Assembly (NCBI GenBank): GCA_963204785.1
Contig: CAUJHG010000007.1
Span: forward strand, 1-64,000
From: Pseudomonadota bacterium
GTDB lineage: Bacteria > Pseudomonadota > Gammaproteobacteria > Burkholderiales > Burkholderiaceae_E
Reading direction: 5' to 3'
DNA: 64,000 nucleotides
The notes under the pieces were generated by a model. It was given only the letters and a program-made list of their open reading frames with translations. It was not told the DNA's origin and did no database searches. The translations under genes were made by a program, and so were the position numbers. This document shows, piece by piece, positions 26,548 through 35,516 of this stretch; position 1 is the stretch's first letter, and each line of letters opens with the position of its first letter.

Positions 26548-27672
26548 ATGAACTTCCAACTGAACGAAGAGCAGCAGCAACTCACCGACAGCCTGAAGCG
26601 GGTGCTCGACAACGAGTACGGCTTCGAGTCGCGCCAGAAGATCGTGGCCTCGGCGGAAGGCTTCAGCCCTGCGGTGTGGAACACCCTCGCCGAGCTCGGC
26701 GTCCTGGGCCTTCCCTTGTCCGAAGGCGCTGGCGGCTTCGGCAGCCCGGCCGCGGAGATGGTCGGTGTGATGGAGGCGATGGGTGAGGCGCTGGTCGTGG
26801 AACCCTATCTGCCCACCGTCTGCCTCGCAGGGCACCTGATCGACCGCGCCGGCAGCGAGGCGCAGAAGAACGCGATCCTGCCGGGAGTGGTCGAGGGCAA
26901 GCTGCGGCTGGCGCTCGCGCACCAGGAACGCTGCAGCGACTACAGCCTGTCGGTGGCGCTGTCGGCAACGCGTGAGGGCGCCGGCTGGGAACTCGACGGC
27001 GAGAAGGTGGTGGTGCTGGGCGCGCCGATGGCCGATCGCCTGGTGGTGACTGCACGCACCGCCGGCCAGCCGGGCGACGAGGCCGGACTGAGCCTGTTCC
27101 TGGTCGATGTGAAGACCCCCGGGGTCTCGATGAAGAGCTACCGCACCCAGGACAGCCTGCGTGCGGCAGACATCACCTTCAAGCGTGTGAAGGTCGGCGC
27201 CGATGCGCTGATCGGCATCGAAGGCGGTGGCCTCGAGGCGCTGGACGAGACGCTGGACTTCGCCTCGGCGATGCTGTGCGCCGAGGCCGTAGGCGCAATG
27301 AAGTTCGCCTGCGACACGACGCTCGAGTACCTGAAGACCCGCAAGCAGTTCGGAGTCACGCTGGGTTCCTTCCAGGCGCTGCAGCACCGGATGGTGGACA
27401 TGTGCGTGGCCACCGAGCAGGCGCGCTCGATCACCTACCTGGCCTGCGCGAAGCTCGACTCGGCCGTGCCGACCGAGCGGCGCCGCGTGGTTGCGGCCGC
27501 CCGCGTGAAGATCGCCGAGAATGCCCGCCTCGTGGGCCAGGAGGCGATCCAGCTCCACGGCGGCATGGGAATGACGATCGAGATGAAGGTCAGCCACACC
27601 TTCAAGCGCCTGACCATGATCAGCCAGACCTTCGGCGACGTCGACCACTACCTGGCGCGCTTCGCCGCCTGA
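26548..27672 (+). CDS. Acyl-CoA dehydrogenase, small-subunit type (pimeloyl-CoA dehydrogenase-like)
   Basis: The 374-residue protein starts MNFQLNEEQQQLTDSLKRVL and ends with IQLHGGMGMTIEMKVSHTFKRL, the conserved FAD-binding end of this family. The central TREGAGWELDGEKVVVLGAP is more divergent than in the partner, as expected for a PimD-like subunit. It lies 16 bases after the large subunit with GGGGAGAACAAGG before the ATG. The electron acceptor would be ETF. Confidence 0.9.
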   Translation: MNFQLNEEQQQLTDSLKRVLDNEYGFESRQKIVASAEGFSPAVWNTLAELGVLGLPLSEGAGGFGSPAAEMVGVMEAMGEALVVEPYLPTVCLAGHLIDRAGSEAQKNAILPGVVEGKLRLALAHQERCSDYSLSVALSATREGAGWELDGEKVVVLGAPMADRLVVTARTAGQPGDEAGLSLFLVDVKTPGVSMKSYRTQDSLRAADITFKRVKVGADALIGIEGGGLEALDETLDFASAMLCAEAVGAMKFACDTTLEYLKTRKQFGVTLGSFQALQHRMVDMCVATEQARSITYLACAKLDSAVPTERRRVVAAARVKIAENARLVGQEAIQLHGGMGMTIEMKVSHTFKRLTMISQTFGDVDHYLARFAA

Positions 27673-27780
27673 ACCCCGGGCATGCGGCTCCCGGCGCAAC
27701 AGCGCCCGGGGCCGCAGCGCCCGCGCGGTGCATCGCCACCGAAGGCCGCGCCCGGGCGGCAGCGCGGACGGGCCGACGCC

Positions 27781-29301
27781 TCAGCGGAAGAACAGCGTCG
27801 CCAGGCCCAGAAAGATGAAGAAACCCATGCTGTCGGTGCTGAAGGTCAGCAGGACCGACGAGCCGATCGCGGGGTCACGCCCCAGGCGCTGCAGCAGCAG
27901 CGGCACCACCATGCCGATCAACGCGCCGACCAGCAGATTGAGCACCATCGCCAGCATCATCGTGACCCCCAGCATCGGACCCTCGATGGTGTCCCGATAG
28001 AGCCCCCAGGCGATCAGCCCGGCGACTCCGCCCCAGACCAGCCCGTTGAGGCCTGCGATCGCGAACTCCTTTGCCATCAGCCGCCGCGCATTCGCCTCGG
28101 TGATCTGGCCGAAGGCCAGCGAACGCACCATCAGCGTCATGGTCTGGTTGCCCGAGTTGCCGGCGATCCCGGCGACGATCGGCATCAGCGCGGCAAGCGC
28201 GGCGACGCGCTCGATCGTGCCCTCGAAGGCACCGATCACGCGCGAGGCGAAGAAGGCGGTGCACAGGTTCACCGCCAGCCACAGCCAGCGGTTCTTCGCC
28301 GAGTTCCAGACGCTGGCGAAAATGTCCTCCTCCTCGCGCAGCCCCGCCTGCGAGAGCAGCTCGTAGTCGCCCTGCTCGCGGATCACGTCGACCACCTCGG
28401 CGACCGTCAGCCGGCCGATCAGCCGGCCCTGGGGATCGACCACCGGCGCCGACACCAGGTCGTAGCGCTCGAAGGCCTGCGCCGCGTCCTCGGCGTCGTC
28501 CATCGCGTGCAGCGTGAGGCCATCGCGCACCATCGCGTCGACCACCATCACTTCCGGCTCGTTGACCAGCAGGCGATCGATCGGCAGGGCGCCGCGCAGC
28601 TGGTCGTTGCGATCGACCACGAAGACCTGGTCGGTGTGGTCGGGAAGGTCCTCGAGCCGGCGCAGATAGCGCAGCACGGTCTCGAGCGTGACGTCCTCGC
28701 GCACCTTGACCAGGTCGAAGTCCATGCGGGCGCCCACCGAGTCCTCGGGATAGGACATCGCGGCGCGCAGCTGGTCGCGCTCTTCCTGGGTGAGCTGGCG
28801 GCGCACCTCCTCGACGACGTCGCGCGGCAGGTCCGGAACGAGGTCGGCGATCTCGTCGGCGTCCAGCGACTCGACCGCATCGACCAGCTCGTGCCGGTCC
28901 ATCGACTCGATCAGCGACTCCCGGACCGCATCCGAGACTTCGAGCAGGATCTCGCCGTCGCGCTCGGCCTTGACCAGGTCCCAGGCGATCAGCCGCTCTT
29001 CGAGCGGCAGCCCTTCCAGGATGTAGGCGACGTCGGCCGGATGCAGCCGGTCCAGACGGGCGCCAAGCTCGTCCAGCCCTCGACGCTCGACCAGATCCTC
29101 GACCAGCAGATCGCGATCGAGATCCTGGGACTGGTGCTGGCGCTGCGCGGCATCCACTGCGAGCCGATGGCGACGCAGCATCTCCTGGACCTCGACGAGC
29201 GCGCGCGATGCGTCCTCCGCCTCGCGAGGCACCTTGCGGCTCGGCTCGGAATGGGGCTGGACGGACCCGAGGTCCTGGGGATCGTGGAGTTGCTCGGCCA
29301 T
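27781..29301 (-). CDS. mgtE: Magnesium transporter MgtE
   Basis: The 506-residue protein has the MgtE architecture. A helical N-domain contains LDRLHPADVAYILEGLPLEER. A CBS pair follows at about 190-310 (DHTDQVFVVDRNDQLRG, FERYDLVSAPVVDPQGRLIGRL). A five-span membrane domain carries the selectivity segment AGIAGNSGNQTMTLMVRSLA. It imports Mg2+ and is gated by cytosolic Mg2+. The first about 35 residues are polar and specific to this protein. A TACAAT -10-like hexamer lies upstream at 29420-29415. Confidence 0.95.
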   Translation of the reverse strand: MAEQLHDPQDLGSVQPHSEPSRKVPREAEDASRALVEVQEMLRRHRLAVDAAQRQHQSQDLDRDLLVEDLVERRGLDELGARLDRLHPADVAYILEGLPLEERLIAWDLVKAERDGEILLEVSDAVRESLIESMDRHELVDAVESLDADEIADLVPDLPRDVVEEVRRQLTQEERDQLRAAMSYPEDSVGARMDFDLVKVREDVTLETVLRYLRRLEDLPDHTDQVFVVDRNDQLRGALPIDRLLVNEPEVMVVDAMVRDGLTLHAMDDAEDAAQAFERYDLVSAPVVDPQGRLIGRLTVAEVVDVIREQGDYELLSQAGLREEEDIFASVWNSAKNRWLWLAVNLCTAFFASRVIGAFEGTIERVAALAALMPIVAGIAGNSGNQTMTLMVRSLAFGQITEANARRLMAKEFAIAGLNGLVWGGVAGLIAWGLYRDTIEGPMLGVTMMLAMVLNLLVGALIGMVVPLLLQRLGRDPAIGSSVLLTFSTDSMGFFIFLGLATLFFR

Positions 29302-29414
29302 TGTCGTGGTGCGCGCACGACCGGGCCTGGGCTCAGTCGGGTGCGAAGGGCGCGTTCGGTCTCGAAGCGTCTGTGGCGGTGTTCACGTCTGTCGGCGTGG
29401 TCCGGGAAGCGCGC

Positions 29415-29420
29415 ATTGTA
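29415..29420 (-). promoter_or_regulatory. Possible mgtE promoter -10
   Basis: TACAAT on the minus strand lies 114 bases upstream of the mgtE ATG. A poor -35 (TTCCGC) is 17 bases further up. The intervening leader has no recognised Mg2+ riboswitch structure that I can see. Confidence 0.35.
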
Positions 29421-29459
29421 GGCGCGCGGAGGTCGTTGCGGAAGTGCGGCGCGCTTCGC

Positions 29460-30266
29460 TCAGGGTGGCGGCACCACGCTCCACATCCAGCGCTGGACGA
29501 AGGCGGTGCGACGGGCCAGCGCCACGGACCCCGGATTGCGGTCGTAGTAGCGCGGCCGCGGCAGCATGGCGGCCATCCGTGCCGCCTGCGATGCGCTCAG
29601 TTGCGCGCAGGACACGCCGTGATGCCGGAGTGCGCCAGCTTCGCAACCGAACACGCCCACGCCCCACTCGGCGACGTTCAGGTAGATCTCGAGGATGCGC
29701 CGCTTGGAAAGCACCCCCTCCAGCATGTAGGTAATCACCAGCTCCTGCGCCTTGCGCAGGTAGCTGCGGCTGCCGGAGAGGAAGAGGTTCTTGGCCAGCT
29801 GCATCGTGATCGTCGATCCGCCACGCACCACCTTGCCCTTCTTCAGGTTGGCCTCGTGGGCGCGCTCGATCGCATCCCAGTCGACGCCGTCATGCCCGGT
29901 GAAGTTAGCGTCCTCGGCTGCGATCACCGCACGCTTCAGGTTCAGCGAGATCCGCTCGTAGGGCACCCACTGGTGGCGCAGCTTCGCCCGGGGATCATCT
30001 TCACGCAGCAGTTGCAGCTGCTGGTTCATGAAGCTCGTGCTCCCGGGGTCGAACCACTTCCACCAGACGATGTGCGCCAGGTACCAGAGCTGCAGCACGA
30101 GCACTGCCGTCACCAGCGCAAGCAGCAGCGCGCCGCCGATGCGCAGCGCACGCCGACCCAGCGCCCTGGAGCTGCCGCCGGCGCGGGCGGACCGGGCTGC
30201 GGGCAGCCTGCCCGCCCTGCCCTTGCCACTGCTCCTGCGCTTGTCCCTGTCGTGCGAACGTGCCAC
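29460..30266 (-). CDS. mtgA: Monofunctional peptidoglycan glycosyltransferase
   Basis: The 268-residue protein has a basic, low-complexity cytoplasmic tail of about 35 residues (SSGKGRAGRLPAARSARAG), one membrane span (IGGALLLALVTAVLVLQLWYLAH), and a GT51 domain: AVIAAEDANFTGHDGVDW with the catalytic glutamate, RGGSTITMQLAKNLFLS and KRRILEIYLNVAEWG. It polymerises lipid II glycan strands. It is the last gene of rnb-tonB-aroE-mtgA. Confidence 0.95.
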   Translation of the reverse strand: MARSHDRDKRRSSGKGRAGRLPAARSARAGGSSRALGRRALRIGGALLLALVTAVLVLQLWYLAHIVWWKWFDPGSTSFMNQQLQLLREDDPRAKLRHQWVPYERISLNLKRAVIAAEDANFTGHDGVDWDAIERAHEANLKKGKVVRGGSTITMQLAKNLFLSGSRSYLRKAQELVITYMLEGVLSKRRILEIYLNVAEWGVGVFGCEAGALRHHGVSCAQLSASQAARMAAMLPRPRYYDRNPGSVALARRTAFVQRWMWSVVPPP

Positions 30267-30274
30267 TGCGATCG

Positions 30275-31108
30275 TCAGGCCTGCGCGCCGAGCTCCTCGC
30301 GCAGCCGTGAATGGACCGGTCCGGTCTGCGGACGGATCCCGCGCCAGACGAAGAAGGACTCCGCGGCCTGCTCGACCAGCATTCCCAGTCCGTCGGAGAC
30401 CGCGGCGCAGCCGCCTGCCGCGGCCTCGCGCATGAACGCAGTGGGACGCGCGCCGTAGAGCATGTCGTAGGCGAGCCGCACCCCATCGTAGACCAGGCGC
30501 TCGACCTGCGGTGCTGCGTCGTCCAGCCCGGCCGAGGTGGCGTTGAGCACGAGGTCGAAGGGCGCGCCGTCGACGCGCACTGCATCGAAGCCGCAGCCGC
30601 TGGCACGCGCATCGCGCGCCAGCGCGGCGAGCTCGAGCGCGCGCGACACCGTGCGATTGGCGATCACCAGTCTTTCCACGCCGGCGCCCAGCAGCGGCGC
30701 GAGCACGCCGCGCGCCGCCCCGCCTGCACCGAGCATCAGCACGCGCGCGCCGGCCAGGACGAAGCCGAGCCGCCCCTCGAGGTCGCGCACCAGTCCTGCG
30801 CCATCGGTGTTGTCGCCGTGCACACCGTCGTCGCGGAAGGACAGGGTGTTCACCGCACCGGCAGCCAGCGCACGGGCCGTTCGCCGCGTGCTCCAGGCGA
30901 AGGCCTCGAGCTTGAAGGGCACGGTCACGTTCAGCCCGCGGCCGCCGGCAGCGCGGAAGCGCTCGACGGTGTCGACGAAGCCATCGAGGGGCGCGAAGAG
31001 ACGCTCGTAGACGAGGTCCTGGCCGGTCTGCTGCGCGAACTGCGCGTGGATCGACGGCGAGCGGCTGTGCGCCACCGGATTGCCGACGACCGCGTAGCGA
31101 TCGCTCAT
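30275..31108 (-). CDS. aroE: Shikimate dehydrogenase
   Basis: The 277-residue enzyme has the shikimate-binding start YAVVGNPVAHSRSPSIHA, NVTVPFKLEAF with the catalytic lysine, GDNTDGAGLVRDL with the catalytic aspartate, and the NADP loop LGAGGAARGVL followed by IANRTVSRA. It reduces 3-dehydroshikimate. I chose ATG 31108, which matches the family N-terminus; a GTG at 31153 adds 15 unrelated residues. It sits between tonB-like and mtgA genes, and with aroQ at 38.3 kb supplies chorismate for trpE. Confidence 0.95.
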   Translation of the reverse strand: MSDRYAVVGNPVAHSRSPSIHAQFAQQTGQDLVYERLFAPLDGFVDTVERFRAAGGRGLNVTVPFKLEAFAWSTRRTARALAAGAVNTLSFRDDGVHGDNTDGAGLVRDLEGRLGFVLAGARVLMLGAGGAARGVLAPLLGAGVERLVIANRTVSRALELAALARDARASGCGFDAVRVDGAPFDLVLNATSAGLDDAAPQVERLVYDGVRLAYDMLYGARPTAFMREAAAGGCAAVSDGLGMLVEQAAESFFVWRGIRPQTGPVHSRLREELGAQA

Positions 31109-31156
31109 CGTGGACACCTGTGTGGGTCGGGAGCCGGGTTCATGCACGGGCACGGC

Positions 31157-32047
31157 TCAGGGCGCCTTCACCGACTCGGTGGACAGCGCATCGTTGGTGA
31201 AGGTCCAGGCGCGGACGATCTGCAGGATATCGCCTTCACGTGCCATCTCCGGCGGGAAGCGCTCGTAGGGCGCACCGGCGTGCACGATCTCGCGCACCGC
31301 GCGGTTGAGCACCTGATGGCGGGAAGGCCGGTCGAGGATCACGTCGACCACGTTGCCGTGCCGGTCGATCTCGACCGTGGCGATCAGCGTGTCGTAGAGC
31401 CGGCCGCGGGCCGCCGGCGGATAGCGCGCGGTGCCGATGCGCTCGACCTTGGTCGCCCAGTCCTCGACGTAGCGCGCGTAGGAGACGCCGATCGCGTTGA
31501 CTCCGTAGGTCATGCGCTTGGGGCGCTTGTTGTAGTCGGAGATCTGGCGGTCGATCTGCGCCTGCAGCCGAGCGATCGCCGTCTGGACCTCGTCGGCGTC
31601 CTGCGCATGGGGTCGCGCCTGCGCGGCGGCCTGACGCCGATCCGGCGTCGGCGCCTGCTGCCGGCTGCCGGCCAGCGCGAGCAGGCGGCGCTGCTGCTCC
31701 TCGAGCGTCTGCACGCGCCGCTGCTGCTCCTGGAGCGCGGTGCCGTCGCTCACCCGTTCCTGCGCCGGCAGCGGCGACTTCGCGCGACCCTCGTCGTGGT
31801 CGCCCCCGGCCTCCATGTCGGCCTGCGCGACCAGGTCGGCCTTGACCGGGCGCCGCTCGGTCTTCGCATTGAGCAGCACCACCTCGATGCGTGCGTCGGT
31901 CGGGGCGAAGCGCAGCGGCTCGGGCGGGGCGAAGCGCAGCACCGCCAGCGCCAGGTGCAGCAGCACCGATACCGCCACGCCGATCACCAGCGGATCGCGC
32001 AGCCCGGACCGGCGCGGCGGCAGGTGCGAGGAGACCAGCGCGGCCAC
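31157..32047 (-). CDS. TonB-like energy-transducer / envelope protein
   Basis: The 296-residue protein has one N-terminal membrane span (PLVIGVAVSVLLHLALAVL), a Gln/Arg-rich coiled-coil stretch (about 100-130, LQEQQRRVQTLEEQQRRLL), and a C-terminal TonB-type domain (RYPPAARGRLYDTLIATVEIDRHGNVVDVILDRPS). It lacks the usual long Pro-Lys/Pro-Glu spacer of canonical TonB and no ExbBD lies nearby, so a TonB-family scaffold role is as likely as siderophore uptake. It begins directly at the rnb stop. Confidence 0.85.
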   Translation of the reverse strand: MAALVSSHLPPRRSGLRDPLVIGVAVSVLLHLALAVLRFAPPEPLRFAPTDARIEVVLLNAKTERRPVKADLVAQADMEAGGDHDEGRAKSPLPAQERVSDGTALQEQQRRVQTLEEQQRRLLALAGSRQQAPTPDRRQAAAQARPHAQDADEVQTAIARLQAQIDRQISDYNKRPKRMTYGVNAIGVSYARYVEDWATKVERIGTARYPPAARGRLYDTLIATVEIDRHGNVVDVILDRPSRHQVLNRAVREIVHAGAPYERFPPEMAREGDILQIVRAWTFTNDALSTESVKAP

Positions 32048-33979
32048 TCAGCCCTCCTGGGTGAACTCGGCCTCGTCGGCGTCGGCATCGGGCGCAGCGT
32101 CGGTGTCGACGGCCTCCGGCGCTGCGGCAGCGAGCTCGACGAAGCGCGCCTGTACCGACAGCGCGATCTCGTCGGTCGCCAGCACGTCGACCAGGATCCG
32201 CCTGCCCGAAGCCAGGGGCGGCAGATCGGCCAGACGGAAGTACAGCGGCGCATCCACCAGCCGTACCAGATCCTCGCGCACCACGACTGCCTGGGTGCGT
32301 GCGATGCCTTCCTGCGCGAGCCACCGCAGGCACCAGTAGCGCTCGATCGCCGACTGGAAGTCCGCATAGGCGCCGTACTTCGCATCGAAGGCCGAGACGA
32401 TCGAGAAGAGTTCGGCATCGTTCGCGGCGAACGCCGCCTTCTCCCCGCGCAGCGCGGCCAGGAGCTGTCGCTGGTTGGTGAGGTCGACGTAGCGGCGCAG
32501 CGGCGAGGTCGACCAGGCGTACTGCGCCACTCCGAGCCCCTGGTGGGGCAGCGGGTGCGTTCCCATCCTGACGCGGCCCATCTGCTGGGAACGGTAGACG
32601 CCTGTGATGCGCTGCTCGGCGAGCAGCCGACCCCACTCGCTGTTGGCCAGGATCGCCATCTCGGCGACGATGCGATCGAGCGGTTCGTCGCGACGGCGCT
32701 GTTCGATGCGCACCCGCTCGCCCTCGATCCGGAAGCTGAAATCGGGGCGCCCGCGCGGCTCGGGCTTGCCTCTCACCTCCTCGCGCCCAGCCGCCAGGGA
32801 CAGCGTCAGCCGCCACAGCGCGCGCAGGGCGTCGCCGAAGGGCAGCGGCGCCGCGGGGTCTTCCAGCGCAGCCTCGGTGACCTCGACCTCGAGCGCGTCG
32901 TGGCGCAGGTTGGCAGCGATGCGCACCCGCTCGAGCACCGAGTGGCAGCGCTCGATCGCAGCGCCTGTCGCGTCCAGATCCGCATAGAGCGAGAGCACCG
33001 GCCGCTCCGTCCCCTCGTCGAGCGAGAACGGACGGATCGCCTCCTCGGGCAGCATCGTGATCTTGCCGCCAGGCACGTACACGGTCGACATCCGCTCGCG
33101 CGCCAGTTCGTCGAGCGCAGCGCCGCGCTCGATCGCCAGCGCCGGTGCGGCCACGTGGATGCCCACCCGCAGGCGACCGTCGGGCAGCGACTGGACCGAG
33201 AGCGCATCGTCGATCTCGGTGGTGTCGGAGTCGTCGATCGAGAAGACCTCGGCCGTGGCCAGCGGCAGGGGCTCGGTCGGCAGGACCGGCGCCTGCACTG
33301 CGGGGAAGCCGGTCCCGTGCGGGAAGTGTTCGAAGGTGAAGCGCGCGAAGTGCAGCGCGCGGGGCGACGCGAAGGCGCCCAGTTCGAGCAGCAGGCGCTC
33401 CGGCGGCATCCGGGTGCGTTCACAGGCGCGCTCGAGCGCCCGGTATTCGATGCTCTGCCTGTCCGGGCGCACCAGCAGTGCGGTCGCCTGCGCCGCGATC
33501 TGCGGCGGCAGCCGCCCCTCGGCCATCTGCTGTGCGTAGTCCTCGAGGGCGAGTTCCTGCTGGCGACGCCGCTCGACCGCTGCGAGGGCCAGGCGCACCG
33601 TCTCGGCAGGTGCAGGCCGGAAGCGGCCGCGTCCCTTGCGGTGGAAGTGGATCGGTGCGCAGTGCAGCTTCAGCAGCACGCCGGTGGCCTGCACCGCATC
33701 GGGCGCAGCGCCGAAGTACTCGCTCGCGAGCTCGGCGAAGCCGAACTCCTCCTGGGGTGCGCACTCCCAGAGGAAATCGACATCGAGCTCCTCGGCGACC
33801 CGCTGCGCCGCCGGCAGCAGCTCCGACGGCGACGGCGCGTCGAAACGCAGCACGACGTGCCCGGCCTTCACCTTGCTGCGCTTGCCGCTGGCGTGCTCGA
33901 CCTGCAGGCTGGCAGGCGCCTCGGACAGGACGGTGCCGGCCTTGAAGCCGCCGTCTTCCTCGAACAGGACGTGGGACAT
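32048..33979 (-). CDS. RNB-domain exoribonuclease (RNase II/R family)
   Basis: The 643-residue protein has an RNB catalytic domain: FSIDDSDTTEIDDALSV with the metal-binding aspartates, RVGIHVAAP, VYVPGGKITMLPEEAIRPFSLDEG, and YAWSTSPLRRYVDLTNQRQLLA. A divergent N-terminal part replaces typical cold-shock domains, and a short C-terminal S1-like part precedes an acidic tail (DTDAAPDADADEAEF). It degrades single-stranded RNA 3' to 5'. TATAAT ends 10 bases before the ATG, giving a 5' leader of only a few bases if used. Confidence 0.92.
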   Translation of the reverse strand: MSHVLFEEDGGFKAGTVLSEAPASLQVEHASGKRSKVKAGHVVLRFDAPSPSELLPAAQRVAEELDVDFLWECAPQEEFGFAELASEYFGAAPDAVQATGVLLKLHCAPIHFHRKGRGRFRPAPAETVRLALAAVERRRQQELALEDYAQQMAEGRLPPQIAAQATALLVRPDRQSIEYRALERACERTRMPPERLLLELGAFASPRALHFARFTFEHFPHGTGFPAVQAPVLPTEPLPLATAEVFSIDDSDTTEIDDALSVQSLPDGRLRVGIHVAAPALAIERGAALDELARERMSTVYVPGGKITMLPEEAIRPFSLDEGTERPVLSLYADLDATGAAIERCHSVLERVRIAANLRHDALEVEVTEAALEDPAAPLPFGDALRALWRLTLSLAAGREEVRGKPEPRGRPDFSFRIEGERVRIEQRRRDEPLDRIVAEMAILANSEWGRLLAEQRITGVYRSQQMGRVRMGTHPLPHQGLGVAQYAWSTSPLRRYVDLTNQRQLLAALRGEKAAFAANDAELFSIVSAFDAKYGAYADFQSAIERYWCLRWLAQEGIARTQAVVVREDLVRLVDAPLYFRLADLPPLASGRRILVDVLATDEIALSVQARFVELAAAAPEAVDTDAAPDADADEAEFTQEG

Positions 33980-33989
33980 GGCCGATGGA

Positions 33990-33995
33990 ATTATA
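33990..33995 (-). promoter_or_regulatory. TATAAT immediately upstream of the RNB ribonuclease
   Basis: On the minus strand TATAAT (33995-33990) is followed by TCCATCGGCC and the ATG at 33979. A start 6-7 bases after the hexamer leaves a 5' leader of about 4 bases. There is no Shine-Dalgarno, which fits leaderless translation. Confidence 0.5.
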
Positions 33996-34069
33996 AGTGT
34001 GCGGGCGTCGGCGCCCGCGGACTGCCCGACGGCCGGCGCCCTGCGCGGAGCTGCGGCCGGCAGCGGGGC

Positions 34070-34810
34070 TCACATCATGATGCCGCCGGAGACCTCGATG
34101 ACCGCTCCGTTGATGTAGCTGGCATCGTCCGAGGCGAGGAAGGCGTAGACCGCAGCGATCTCCTCCGGCTTGCCCAGGCGCCCGAGCGGCACGCGGTCGA
34201 TCATGTTCTTCATGACCTCCTCGGGGATCGTGGCGAGGATCTGGGTCTCGATGAACCCGGGGCACACCGCCACCGCGCGCACGCCCTTGGGGCCGAGTTC
34301 GCGTGCCCAGGTCTTGGTGAAGCCGATCAGCCCGGCCTTGGTCGCCGCATAGTTGGTCTGGCCGAAGTTGCCGTACAGGCCGACCACCGAGGAGACGTTG
34401 ATCACCACCCCGGCGCCCTGCTCGATCATCACCGGCGCAACCGCCTGCGTGCACTCGAACACGCCCTTCAGGTTGACGCCGATCACCTGGTCGAACTGCG
34501 CCTCGGTCATCTTGACCAGCCGCGCGTCCTTGGTGATCCCCGCGTTGTTGAGCAGCACGTCGATGCGCCCCCAGCGCGAGCGCACCGCGTCGACCATTGC
34601 GTCGATCTGCGCACGATGGGTCACGTCGACCACGAAGCCTGCCACCTCGCCGTCGACGTCGGCGAGCTGCGCGCATGCGGCGTCGACCCGATCCTTGCCG
34701 ATGTCGACCAGCGCCACGCGCGCACCCTCCTGCAGGAACCTGCGTACGGTGCTCAGTCCGATTCCGGCCGCACCGCCGGTGATGATCGCCACCTTGTCCT
34801 TCAGTCTCAT
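34070..34810 (-). CDS. fabG: 3-oxoacyl-ACP reductase FabG-type short-chain dehydrogenase
   Basis: The 246-residue SDR has the cofactor loop [10 protein letters not shown], the NNAG motif [13 protein letters not shown], the catalytic Ser ([12 protein letters not shown]) and YAATK motif, and the FabG/PhbB-like C-terminus [15 protein letters not shown]. It reduces 3-oxoacyl thioesters with NADPH. Since no other fab genes adjoin, it may act as acetoacetyl-CoA reductase or in beta-oxidation-linked reduction rather than housekeeping fatty-acid synthesis. Confidence 0.87.
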   Translation of the reverse strand: MRLKDKVAIITGGAAGIGLSTVRRFLQEGARVALVDIGKDRVDAACAQLADVDGEVAGFVVDVTHRAQIDAMVDAVRSRWGRIDVLLNNAGITKDARLVKMTEAQFDQVIGVNLKGVFECTQAVAPVMIEQGAGVVINVSSVVGLYGNFGQTNYAATKAGLIGFTKTWARELGPKGVRAVAVCPGFIETQILATIPEEVMKNMIDRVPLGRLGKPEEIAAVYAFLASDDASYINGAVIEVSGGIMM

Positions 34811-34906
34811 CGTTCGTCCCTGCTGAGTTGGTGCCGGAGGCGCCTCGCGGATGCCCCCGGCAGTCGGTCGATCGGAGCGCGAGACAGCCGCCGCACGCTC
34901 CGGACG

Positions 34907-35497
34907 TCAAGCGTGCGGGCGCGCCGGCGCGACGCCGGCGAACGCCAGCACCTCGTCCATGTAGTCGGCGAAATCGGAGAGGCCATGGTCGCTGCCATCG
35001 AGCACCTTGTGCTTCGCGCCCGGATAGCGCGCCACCATGTCGCGCCAGTCGAGCAGTTCGTCACCCCTGGCGGCGATCAGGAAGCAGCGCGACGGATCCG
35101 CGAGCGCTCCGATGCGCAGCGCGCGCAGCTCGTCGACGTACTCGGCGCGGAACTCGAAAGGCTCGTCGCTGTGGTACATCGTCTGCACGCCGACCTGCGA
35201 GCCAAGCCCCTCGGCCGGGTCGACCGCGGGGTTGAGCAGCACGGCGCGGCAGCCGAAGCGCTCGACGAGCCAGGTCGCGTAGTAGCCACCGAGCGAGCTG
35301 CCCACCAGCGTGTCCAGGGGGTCCGGGGCGATCGTGTCGCACACCAGCGCGATCGCGAGCTTCGGCGAGGCCGGCAGCTGCGGGCAGACGAAGTCCGCCG
35401 CCCGGCCGAGCTCGGCCATCCGGCGCGCGAGCAACTGCGCCTTGAAGGACCGGGGCGACGAGCGGAAACCGTGCAGGTAGATCAGGCGGCCGGCCAT
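34907..35497 (-). CDS. YqiA/YcfP-type alpha/beta-fold esterase
   Basis: The 196-residue protein opens with LIYLHGFRSSPRSFKAQLLARRM and has the nucleophile elbow GSSLGGYYATWL. A late acidic residue falls in IAARGDELLDWRD and the histidine in GSDHGLSDF. Length and start match the UPF0227/YqiA esterases. It begins 19 bases after the mpl stop and is likely co-transcribed with mpl. Confidence 0.88.
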   Translation of the reverse strand: MAGRLIYLHGFRSSPRSFKAQLLARRMAELGRAADFVCPQLPASPKLAIALVCDTIAPDPLDTLVGSSLGGYYATWLVERFGCRAVLLNPAVDPAEGLGSQVGVQTMYHSDEPFEFRAEYVDELRALRIGALADPSRCFLIAARGDELLDWRDMVARYPGAKHKVLDGSDHGLSDFADYMDEVLAFAGVAPARPHA

Positions 35498-35516
35498 GGC
35501 GAAGCTCCGTACGTGT